A stretch of 64,000 bases of DNA from Pseudomonas viridiflava (GTDB lineage: Bacteria; Pseudomonadota; Gammaproteobacteria; Pseudomonadales; Pseudomonadaceae): NCBI RefSeq assembly GCF_900590885.1, contig NZ_UUON01000048.1:372001-436000 (forward strand), written 5' to 3'. Numbering within the stretch: position 1 is the first letter of the stretch; every line of letters begins with the position of its first letter. A program made the position numbers and the translations under genes. Below the pieces are notes generated by a model. That model had not been told where the DNA came from and searched no databases. It was given only the letters and a program-made list of their open reading frames with translations. Shown piece after piece: positions 57,276 to 64,000 of the stretch.

Positions 57276-60086
57276 TTAGTGCGCGCGGGCCTGGGTGACG
57301 CGGTCCACGAGGTACACCAGGCCGTGGTAATCAATGCCACCATGCTGGCTCAGGCCGATCTCGCAGGTGCGGCTGGTGGAGATGCCTTCGCTGCAATATT
57401 GCACCGCGTCCTTTAGCGTGCGCAGGGAGTGGGCGTTGAGTTCCGGGGTCGTGAAGCCTTTGTCGCCGGCAAACCCACAGCAGTGGATGCCTTCGGGGAT
57501 TACCACGGTGTTGGAGCAACGTCGGGCCAGGTCGATCAGCGCCTGGCTTTCTCCCAGGTGTTGGGTGCTGCAGGTGACGTGCACCGCGATCGGCGCATCC
57601 TGGGGCGTAAAGTCCAGGCGGTCCATCAGGTGCGTGCGAATAAAGCGCACGGGGTCGTAGAGGTCCAGGCGTGTTTCGCCCAGGTCCTGCACCAGGCGCA
57701 GGGTGCAGGGGCTGGTGTCACAGTAGATCGGGTCGAGGCCGCCACGGCTGGCGTGGAGCAGTGCGCCGATGAGTTCCTGGCGTTTGTGTTCGGCCTGTTC
57801 GGCATAGCCCTTGGAGGCGAAAGGCTGGCCGCAGCACAGGCTGTCCTGGTTGTCGGGGAACACCACTTGGTAGCCGGCTTTTTCCAGCAGGTTGCGGGTT
57901 TTGTCGTACAACGACATCTGCTCTTTATCACCCGCCGCCGGGCCCATGGCGCGTGAGACACAGGCCGCAAGGTAGACCACGCGCGGCCGCTCATCGGTCA
58001 CGGCGGGGCTGAAGCGAATGGCTTTTTCCGGCTGTGGCATGGCGTTGCTCCACTGCGGGATCTGCCCCTTGGACAGTCGCGTCACCGTGGCAGATAGTTT
58101 TGCCAGGCGCGGGGCGCCCAAGAGCATGCGCGCGCCATTGGCGACATGCAGGGTAAAGCGCGCGCCTTGCATGGCGGTGGCGAAATGGGTGGCAAGCCAT
58201 TCGGCGGTTTTCGTACGGTCGGCGTCGCGGCTACGCAGCTTTTTCACCAGGTCGCCGGTATTGATTCCCACGGGGCAGCGTTGGGCGCAAAGGCCGGTGG
58301 CGGCGCACGTCTCAATGCCTTGGTAGTGATAAGCGGTTTCCAGGTCGGTGGTGTCGACGCCGGCGCGCTTCTTCGCCTGGATATCGCGCCAGATCACGAT
58401 CCGTTGGCGTGGGCTCAGGGTCAGGCCCTTGGAGGGGCACACCGGCTCGCAGAAACCGCACTCGATGCACTTATCCACAAGCTCGTCGGCGGCGGGCAAG
58501 GGCTTTAGGTGCTTGAGGTGGATTTGCGGATCTTCGCTGAGCACCACATCTGGGTTGAGAATGCCGTTGGGGTCCAGCAGGCGCTTGAGTTGCCACATCA
58601 GCTGGTAGGCATCGCTGCCCCATTCCAGCTCGACAAATGGCGCCATATTGCGGCCGGTGCCGTGTTCGGCTTTCAGCGAGCCACCGAACTCCACCGCCAC
58701 CAGTTGCGCCACGTCATCCATGAACGCTTGATAGCGTGTGACTTCTTCCGCGCTGTTGAAGCCTTGGGTGAATACGAAGTGCAGATTGCCTTCCAGGGCG
58801 TGTCCGAAAAGGATGGCTTCGTCGTAGTGATGTTTGTCGAACAGTTCGATCAAACGGTTCACGCCGATAGCCAGTTGCTCGACCGGGAAGGTGACGTCTT
58901 CGATGATCACTGTGGTGCCGGTTTTACGCACGGCGCCGACGGCGGGGAAGGTGTCTTTGCGGATCGCCCACAGGCGAGCGTTTTCCAGTGGGTCTTCGGT
59001 GAAGTCGACCTGTTTCTCTACGGGGAAACTGGCCAGGGAAGCCATGATCAACGCCAACTGCTCATGCAGCAATGTTGGAGATGCCGCACGGGATTCAATC
59101 AGCAGCGCGCAGGCATTTTCCGACAGGTGCTGTACGAAAGCAGGCATGCCGGGTTTGTCCTGCACCGAGCGCATGCTGCGTCGGTCCAGCAGTTCAACCG
59201 CGGAGACGGGTTGGGTTTTCAGCTCGGTCACTGCGTTGCAGCAGGTTTCCACATCCGGGAACACAATCAGCGCCGACGCCTTGTTTGGGTGGTCGACCAC
59301 CGTGTCGTAGGTCACCGCGCTGATGAAGCCCAGCGTGCCTTCGGAACCCACCAGCAGGTGGCTGAGGATGTCCAAGGGCTCATCGAAATCCACCAGGGCA
59401 TTGAGTGACAGGCCGGTGGTATTTTTCAGACGGTATTTGTGGCGGATTTTGGCAGCCAGTTCAGTATTTGCCCGCGTCTCGCGGCCGAGTGTCGCCAGAC
59501 GCTCAAGCAGTTCGCCATGCTGTTCTCGAAACGTTGTGACGCTGCTTGCGTCTTCGGTATCCAGGCGGCTGCCATCGGCCAGCACCAAGCGGATGCCCGC
59601 CAGGGTGTGATAGGTGTTCTGCGCCGTACCGCAGCACATGCCGCTGGCATTGTTGGCGACGATACCGCCAATCTTGCAAGCGTTGATCGACGCCGGGTCC
59701 GGCCCGATCTTGCGCCCGTACGGTGCCAGCCAGGCATTGGCCTGAGCACCGATGACGCCCGGTTGCAGGCGGATCTGCGTGCCTTGCCCGCGGATCTCAC
59801 GGCCATTCCAGTTGTCGCCCAGCACGATCAGCACCGAATCACTGATGGCTTGCCCGGACAGGCTGGTGCCGGCCGCGCGAAAGGTCACCGGCACCTGGTC
59901 GCGCTGGGCCAGTTGCAGCAACGCGACCACTTCGTCTTCTGATTCCACGCGGATCACCAGTTGTGGGATCAGCCTGTAAAAGCTGGCGTCGGTGCCGAAG
60001 GCGAGGGTGGAAAGTGGATCGTCGAAACGCCGATCTTTCGGGATCAGCTGTAAGACGTCAGCAAGGAAAGCAGCAGGCAGGCTCAT
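57276..60086 (-). CDS. dld: FAD- and Fe-S-dependent D-lactate dehydrogenase (Dld-II/LldE type)
   Basis: 936 aa. FAD-binding PCMH domain (about 35-190; FRAAGTSLSGQAISDSVLIV), FAD-linked oxidase C-domain (to about 465; HALEGNLHFVFTQGF), two 4Fe-4S motifs (CIECGFCEPVCPSKG and CAATGLCAQRCPVG) and two CCG motifs (CCGQPFASKG, CCGFAGDKGF). It oxidises D-lactate and passes electrons to quinone at the membrane. It follows lldP by 70 bases and lies in the same orientation, so lactate uptake and oxidation are co-regulated. GGAGG precedes the ATG. Confidence 0.92.
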   Translation of the reverse strand: MSLPAAFLADVLQLIPKDRRFDDPLSTLAFGTDASFYRLIPQLVIRVESEDEVVALLQLAQRDQVPVTFRAAGTSLSGQAISDSVLIVLGDNWNGREIRGQGTQIRLQPGVIGAQANAWLAPYGRKIGPDPASINACKIGGIVANNASGMCCGTAQNTYHTLAGIRLVLADGSRLDTEDASSVTTFREQHGELLERLATLGRETRANTELAAKIRHKYRLKNTTGLSLNALVDFDEPLDILSHLLVGSEGTLGFISAVTYDTVVDHPNKASALIVFPDVETCCNAVTELKTQPVSAVELLDRRSMRSVQDKPGMPAFVQHLSENACALLIESRAASPTLLHEQLALIMASLASFPVEKQVDFTEDPLENARLWAIRKDTFPAVGAVRKTGTTVIIEDVTFPVEQLAIGVNRLIELFDKHHYDEAILFGHALEGNLHFVFTQGFNSAEEVTRYQAFMDDVAQLVAVEFGGSLKAEHGTGRNMAPFVELEWGSDAYQLMWQLKRLLDPNGILNPDVVLSEDPQIHLKHLKPLPAADELVDKCIECGFCEPVCPSKGLTLSPRQRIVIWRDIQAKKRAGVDTTDLETAYHYQGIETCAATGLCAQRCPVGINTGDLVKKLRSRDADRTKTAEWLATHFATAMQGARFTLHVANGARMLLGAPRLAKLSATVTRLSKGQIPQWSNAMPQPEKAIRFSPAVTDERPRVVYLAACVSRAMGPAAGDKEQMSLYDKTRNLLEKAGYQVVFPDNQDSLCCGQPFASKGYAEQAEHKRQELIGALLHASRGGLDPIYCDTSPCTLRLVQDLGETRLDLYDPVRFIRTHLMDRLDFTPQDAPIAVHVTCSTQHLGESQALIDLARRCSNTVVIPEGIHCCGFAGDKGFTTPELNAHSLRTLKDAVQYCSEGISTSRTCEIGLSQHGGIDYHGLVYLVDRVTQARAH

Positions 60087-60105
60087 CGGTCCTCCAGAAA
60101 TAGCA

Positions 60106-60130
60106 GACGCCGGAACCGTAGTCCGGCGTC
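60106..60130 (-). terminator. Intercistronic hairpin between lldP and dld
   Basis: GACGCCGGA and TCCGGCGTC arms with a 7-base loop; no strong T-tract. It may stabilise the lldP message or attenuate dld. Confidence 0.5.
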
Positions 60131-60156
60131 GATTCTTACTCTATTGCGTGCAGGTC

Positions 60157-61851
60157 TCAGTGCACCAGCATACCGGTGAACCAGTAGGCCTGGGCCAGCG
60201 TGATCAGCCCGACGATGGTGGCGAAGAACAGGCTGTGCTTGAGGGTGAAGCGGAACAGGTCGGATTCCTTGCCTACCAGGCCGGTGGCTGCGCAGGCCAC
60301 GGCGATCGATTGCGGCGAGATCATCTTGCCGGTCACGCCGCCGCTGGTGTTCGCCGCGACCAACAAGGTGTCGTTGACGCCGATTTGGTGTGCGGTGGTG
60401 GCTTGCAGTGAGCTGAACAGGGCGTTGGACGAGGTGTCGGAGCCAGTCAGGAAAACCCCCAGCCAGCCGAGGAACGGCGAGAAGAAGGGGAAGGCGGCGC
60501 CAGTGCCGGCCAATACCAGGGCCATGGTTGAGGACATGCCGGAGTAGTTGGTGACAAACGCGAACGCCAGCACCATGCCGATGGACAGAATCGGCCAGCG
60601 CAGTTCGTAGAAGGTCTCTTTTAAAGTGGTAAGACCAGTTTTGATATCGATCTTCAGAACCAGCATCGAGACCAGTGCGGAGAAGAAAATCGCCGTGCCG
60701 GTCGCCGAAATCGGGTCCAGCTTGAACACGGCCGGAATCGCGGTGGGGTTGGTGACGATCGGTGCCACTTTGACCACCAGTTGATCCAAGTGCGGGATCG
60801 CGAAGTTGAACACCCAGCTGTACATCGAACCGCCGGCGGCAAACATCGCCTTGAATGGTTTGAGGGTCCAGATGGTGACCAGCACGGTGAGGATCAGGAA
60901 CGGTGACCACGCCTTGAAAATCTGCCCCAGGCTGTAAGGCGATGCGACCGTGCTGCGTGGCAGGCCAAAGCCGCCGGCGCTGGCGGTGACTGCTACGCCG
61001 GAGGTGGCGCCGGCAATCTGTGCGCCTGCGGTGCGCTTGGGTTGCCATACCTTCAGGAACAGTGTCAGGGAAATCAGGCTGGCCAGCGCCGACGTGATGT
61101 CCGGCAACTCCGGGCCGATGAAGTTGGACGTGAAGTATTGGGTGATGGCAAAGCTCAAGCCGGCGACCAGTGCGGCCGGCCAGGTTTCGCGCACGCCGCG
61201 CAGGCCATCCATCATGAATACCAGCCAGAACGGTACGAACAGTGACAGCAAAGGCAACTGGCGGCCGGTCATGGCGCCGATCTTGAACGCGTCAATGCCG
61301 GTGACCTGGCCTGCGACGATGATCGGGATGCCCAGTGCGCCGAAGGCCACGGGCGCGGTGTTGGCAATCAGGCACAGGCCGGCGGCGTAGAGCGGGTTGA
61401 AGCCCAGGCCAACCAGCAGCGCGGCGGTGATGGCCACGGGTGCACCGAAACCGGCGGCACCTTCCAGGAAGGCACCGAAGCAGAAGCCGATCAGCAGCAC
61501 TTGCAGGCGTTGGTCGTCGGTAATCGACAACACCGAGCTGCGGATGATTTCGAACTGGCCGCTCTTGACCGTCAGTTTGTAGAGGAATACCGCTGCGACG
61601 ATGATCCAGGCGATGGGCCACAGGCCGTAGGCAAAGCCATACCCTGCTGCGGCCAGCGCCATGTCCACGGGCATCTGGAAGGCGAAGATCGCGACCAGAA
61701 TCGACAGTGCCAGGGTGATGCTGCCCGCCACGTGGCCTTTGAGGCGAAACACGGCCAGGGCCAGAAAGAAGAATACGATCGGAATAACGGCCGCCAGTGC
61801 GGACAGGCCGAGGCTGCCGAGCGGGCTGTAGAGCTGTTGCCAGGTTTGCAT
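60157..61851 (-). CDS. lldP: L-lactate permease
   Basis: Start at ATG 61851 (MQTWQQLYSPLGSLGLSALA), 564 aa, typical length. At least 12 membrane segments, with the family stretches GFCFGAFLEGAAGFGAPVAI and GVTGKMISPQSIAVACAATG. Imports L- and D-lactate or glycolate with protons. The LldR-type palindrome lies 43 bp upstream. Confidence 0.94.
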   Translation of the reverse strand: MQTWQQLYSPLGSLGLSALAAVIPIVFFFLALAVFRLKGHVAGSITLALSILVAIFAFQMPVDMALAAAGYGFAYGLWPIAWIIVAAVFLYKLTVKSGQFEIIRSSVLSITDDQRLQVLLIGFCFGAFLEGAAGFGAPVAITAALLVGLGFNPLYAAGLCLIANTAPVAFGALGIPIIVAGQVTGIDAFKIGAMTGRQLPLLSLFVPFWLVFMMDGLRGVRETWPAALVAGLSFAITQYFTSNFIGPELPDITSALASLISLTLFLKVWQPKRTAGAQIAGATSGVAVTASAGGFGLPRSTVASPYSLGQIFKAWSPFLILTVLVTIWTLKPFKAMFAAGGSMYSWVFNFAIPHLDQLVVKVAPIVTNPTAIPAVFKLDPISATGTAIFFSALVSMLVLKIDIKTGLTTLKETFYELRWPILSIGMVLAFAFVTNYSGMSSTMALVLAGTGAAFPFFSPFLGWLGVFLTGSDTSSNALFSSLQATTAHQIGVNDTLLVAANTSGGVTGKMISPQSIAVACAATGLVGKESDLFRFTLKHSLFFATIVGLITLAQAYWFTGMLVH

Positions 61852-61893
61852 AGTGGGGTGGCCCCTGATTGTTGTTGTTTGGTTGGCTTGGAT

Positions 61894-61910
61894 AATTGGT
61901 AATACCAATT
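61894..61910. promoter_or_regulatory. LldR operator
   Basis: AATTGGT-AAT-ACCAATT is a perfect palindrome with the known FadR/LldR-type TGGT-N3-ACCA core. It lies between lldP and lldR, next to the lldP start. LldR should bind here and lactate should release it. Confidence 0.82.
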
Positions 61911-62103
61911 TACAATCGCTGTTGGCTAGGTTAAAAGGCTTGGGGTCGGTGTGTCAATTTGCCGCCTGCGAAACTTTGGTCGTAGGTCGGCGAGGGGGCG
62001 GATCTGAGCGGGTAAATCGAGGATGTTCTGATAGGTGCTGCAAGCGCGGCGATAGGCCAGAATAGAGGGCCCGGCGAGTGGTCGGGATGGTGGAGAGTGA
62101 GTT

Positions 62104-62871
62104 ATGGGGTTTGATCAGGTGCGTCAGCGCCGTTTGTCTGACGATATTGTCGAGCAACTGGAGGGCATGATCCTCGAGGGCACGCTGAAGTCGGGCGAGC
62201 GTTTGCCTGCCGAGCGCGCATTGGCTGAGCAGTTTGGTGTGTCGCGTCCATCGTTGCGCGAAGCGATCCAGAAGTTGGCGGCCAAAGGATTGTTGGTGAG
62301 CCGTCAGGGTGGTGGCAATTATGTTGCGGACTCCCTGGGTTCAACCTTCAGCGATCCACTGCTGCATCTGTTGGAAAACAACCCCGAAGCACAGCGTGAT
62401 CTGCTCGAGTTTCGTCAGACGCTTGAAGCTTCTTGTGCTTATTACGCGGCCTTGCGTGCCACCGAGGTTGACCGCGAGCGGCTGACCGCCGCATTCGAGG
62501 CGCTACAGGATTGCTACACCCGCGCCGATGACGTGAGCCGGGCGGAGGAGGGCGCGGCCGATGCAAGGTTTCACTTGGCGATTGCCGAGGCTAGCCACAA
62601 CGCGGTGTTGTTGCACACCATTCGCGGGCTGTTCGATTTGCTTAAGCGCAACGTGGTGACCAACATCGGCGGCATGTACCAGCAGCGCACGGAAACCCGC
62701 GATATGCTGATCAGCCAGCACCGGGATCTGTACCTGGCGATTATCGAGGGGCGTGCCGAGCAGGCACGGGATGTTTCAACACGTCACCTGCTGTATGTGC
62801 AGGAAGTGTTGGAGGAGGTGCGTCAGGAGGTTCAACGGGTGGCGCGTGCGGAGCGGCGCAAGGGGATGTAG
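62104..62871 (+). CDS. lldR: GntR/FadR-family lactate regulator
   Basis: 255 aa. Winged helix (LPAERALAEQFGVSRPSLREA) and FCD ligand domain (DARFHLAIAEASHNAVLLHT supplies metal-binding His/Asp). Divergent from lldP across about 250 bp with the palindrome at 61,894. It represses the lactate genes in the absence of lactate. Confidence 0.92.
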   Translation: MGFDQVRQRRLSDDIVEQLEGMILEGTLKSGERLPAERALAEQFGVSRPSLREAIQKLAAKGLLVSRQGGGNYVADSLGSTFSDPLLHLLENNPEAQRDLLEFRQTLEASCAYYAALRATEVDRERLTAAFEALQDCYTRADDVSRAEEGAADARFHLAIAEASHNAVLLHTIRGLFDLLKRNVVTNIGGMYQQRTETRDMLISQHRDLYLAIIEGRAEQARDVSTRHLLYVQEVLEEVRQEVQRVARAERRKGM

Positions 62872-62906
62872 CCGAGGGATTTCCCCAGGCTACACCGCTG
62901 CAAGGA

Positions 62907-63389
62907 TTACTCTTCCTTGCCCTTGTTGCGCACGGCGCGGTGCAGTTCGCGGTTGGAATCGCGCTCGCGCTCGGTATCGCGCTTGTCGTATTCCTTCTTG
63001 CCCTTGCCCAAGGCGATCTCGCACTTGACCAGGTGCTTGCTCCAGTACCAGGACAGGCAGATGCAGGCATAGCCCTTCTGCTGCACGGCTTGAGCGAGTT
63101 TTTCCAGTTCGCGGGCATTGAGCAACAGCTTGCGCGTGCGTACCGGGTCGGCAATCACGTGGGTGCTCGCGGTGGTCAGCGGGGTGATATGACTGCCGAG
63201 CAGCCACGCCTCGCCATCCTTGAGCAGCACATAGCTGTCGACCAGTTGCAGCTTGCTGGCGCGCAGACTTTTTACTTCCCAGCCGGCCAGGACCAGACCA
63301 GCCTCGAAACGATGTTCGATGAAGTAATCGTGTCGCGCCTTTTTATTTTGCGCGATGGTCCCTGTGGGGTGTTTCTTTTGTTTAGCCAT
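62907..63389 (-). CDS. smpB: SsrA-binding protein SmpB
   Basis: Start at ATG 63389, 160 aa. MAKQKKHPTGTIAQNKKARH, GLVLAGWEVKSLRASKLQLV and the C-terminal KKEYDKRDTERERDSNRELH are the conserved OB-fold and basic tail. It binds tmRNA and brings it to stalled ribosomes. Divergent from ratA with 168 bp between. Confidence 0.97.
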   Translation of the reverse strand: MAKQKKHPTGTIAQNKKARHDYFIEHRFEAGLVLAGWEVKSLRASKLQLVDSYVLLKDGEAWLLGSHITPLTTASTHVIADPVRTRKLLLNARELEKLAQAVQQKGYACICLSWYWSKHLVKCEIALGKGKKEYDKRDTERERDSNRELHRAVRNKGKEE

Positions 63390-63557
63390 AGGGGCGGCAT
63401 TATAGGGAGTTGCGAGCGTGTCGGCTACGGTCAACCTGCGTGCTTGAGCGTGTTGGACGAATCCCGGACAATGCGGGCAGTTCTTTGGTTTTTTTCTTTC
63501 GCGGATCGGGCTGTTCTTTCGCGATGTTTGCCGCTCAGTAGTGGAAATAACGCACAC

Positions 63558-63992
63558 ATGACGACGCATATTCAACGTTCGGCGTTGCTGCCTTATCCGG
63601 CGCAGGCGCTTTATGACCTGGTCAACGACGTGGCGCGTTACCCGGAATTCTTGCCGTGGTGTTCGGCGGCCGAGGTGCTGGAAAGCAGTGACGAGCACAT
63701 GGTCGCCCGTGTCGGGGTCGCCAAGGGCGGGCTTAGCCAGCATTTTGTTACGCGCAATGTGCTGGTGCCTGGGAAGTCCATCGAAATGAATCTGCAGGAA
63801 GGGCCATTTACCCAGTTGCATGGCGTTTGGGTATTCAAGGCGTTGACCGACAAGGCGTGCAAAATCAGCCTGGATCTTTCGTTCGATTACGCCGGGCCGA
63901 TTGTGCGCGCGACGCTGGGCCCTCTGTTCAATCAGGCGGCGAATACCCTGGTGGATGCGTTCTGCCAGCGGGCCAAGCAACTGCATGGTTGA
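63558..63992 (+). CDS. ratA: RatA/COQ10-like START-domain protein
   Basis: 144 aa: TTHIQRSALLPYPAQALYDL, VNDVARYPEFLPWCSAAEVL and LGPLFNQAANTLVDAFCQRA are typical. The family is described both as coenzyme-Q carrier-like and as RatA, an inhibitor of 70S ribosome formation. Located in the conserved smpB-ratA-rnfH cluster. Confidence 0.9.
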   Translation: MTTHIQRSALLPYPAQALYDLVNDVARYPEFLPWCSAAEVLESSDEHMVARVGVAKGGLSQHFVTRNVLVPGKSIEMNLQEGPFTQLHGVWVFKALTDKACKISLDLSFDYAGPIVRATLGPLFNQAANTLVDAFCQRAKQLHG

Positions 63993-64000
63993 TATAGAGG
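63985..64000 (+). CDS. rnfH: Start of rnfH-family gene, cut by the window edge
   Basis: ATG 63985 overlaps the ratA end and reads MVDIE before the window stops. The conserved order smpB-ratA-rnfH makes RnfH (UPF0125) the likely product; five codons alone do not prove it. Confidence 0.55.

Noticed and set aside
58509..59408. 299-aa plus-strand ORF inside dld
   Set aside because: Antisense shadow of a clearly real FAD/Fe-S enzyme.
1..64000. CRISPR arrays, insertion sequences, rRNA genes
   Set aside because: No regularly spaced repeat-spacer arrays, transposase genes or rRNA sequences were seen; the 21-bp repeats at 23.9 kb are too short and coding.

Overview
The window comes from a Pseudomonas chromosome, probably of the P. 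fluorescens group. The tmRNA tag decodes as ANDENYGQEFALAA, the smpB-ratA-rnfH order and the lldR/lldP/dld locus are typical of the genus, and the GC-rich coding style fits.

Layout. (1) 1-13,923: a co-directional defence operon with overlapping genes. In order it holds the C-terminal end of a TerY-P-type kinase (cut by the window edge), a UPF1-like SF1 helicase, a coiled-coil protein with a HEPN-type R-x4-H motif, a protein with a long coiled coil and a McrB-type AAA+ domain, a large DUF2357 (McrC N-domain-like) protein carrying a cold-shock OB fold, and an RtcR-like sigma54 activator with a CARF sensor domain. This is the architecture of the CoCoNuT (coiled-coil nuclease tandem) type IV systems predicted to act on RNA. 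It is the most interesting system in the window. (2) 13,924-15,133: decayed island end, with a defence-like gene fragment and the first 27 codons of a P4-type integrase next to a copy of the ssrA 3' end. (3) 15,134-56,388: a complete-looking prophage of about 41.2 kb, bounded by 26-bp direct repeats of the ssrA 3' end. (4) 56,363-64,000: host backbone with intact ssrA (minus strand), a small periplasmic protein, the lactate locus (dld, lldP, lldR; no lldD), smpB, ratA and the first codons of rnfH.

The prophage runs, left to right: HEPN/Toprim defence cargo and integrase; excisionase-like and small accessory genes; CI-like repressor and Cro-like protein; early genes; a replication module (initiator with internal 21-bp iteron-like repeats, DnaC-type loader, DnaB helicase); a second tyrosine recombinase; a Q-type antiterminator; holin and overlapping spanins; an Acb2/Tad1-like nucleotide sponge; lambda-type terminase, gpW, portal, a protease-capsid fusion and other head genes; a contractile tail with Mu-like baseplate genes (gpN/P/45/46/47/48); tail fibre, fibre chaperone and GH19 endolysin. 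The right arm, mostly on the minus strand, is a mosaic of small lysogeny genes: a lambda-Xis-like protein, DUF4224, duplicated 72-aa proteins, DUF2388, DUF3892, a Doc toxin-antitoxin pair and a two-gene membrane module. It also contains decayed spanin-like remnants.

Two elements have therefore used the ssrA 3' end in tandem. The defence island lost its integrase, and a prophage now separates it from ssrA. The prophage carries its own anti-phage gene (HEPN/Toprim) and a probable anti-CBASS/anti-Thoeris sponge, so the locus stacks defence and counter-defence. All functions are inferred from reading motifs by eye; no database search was run.
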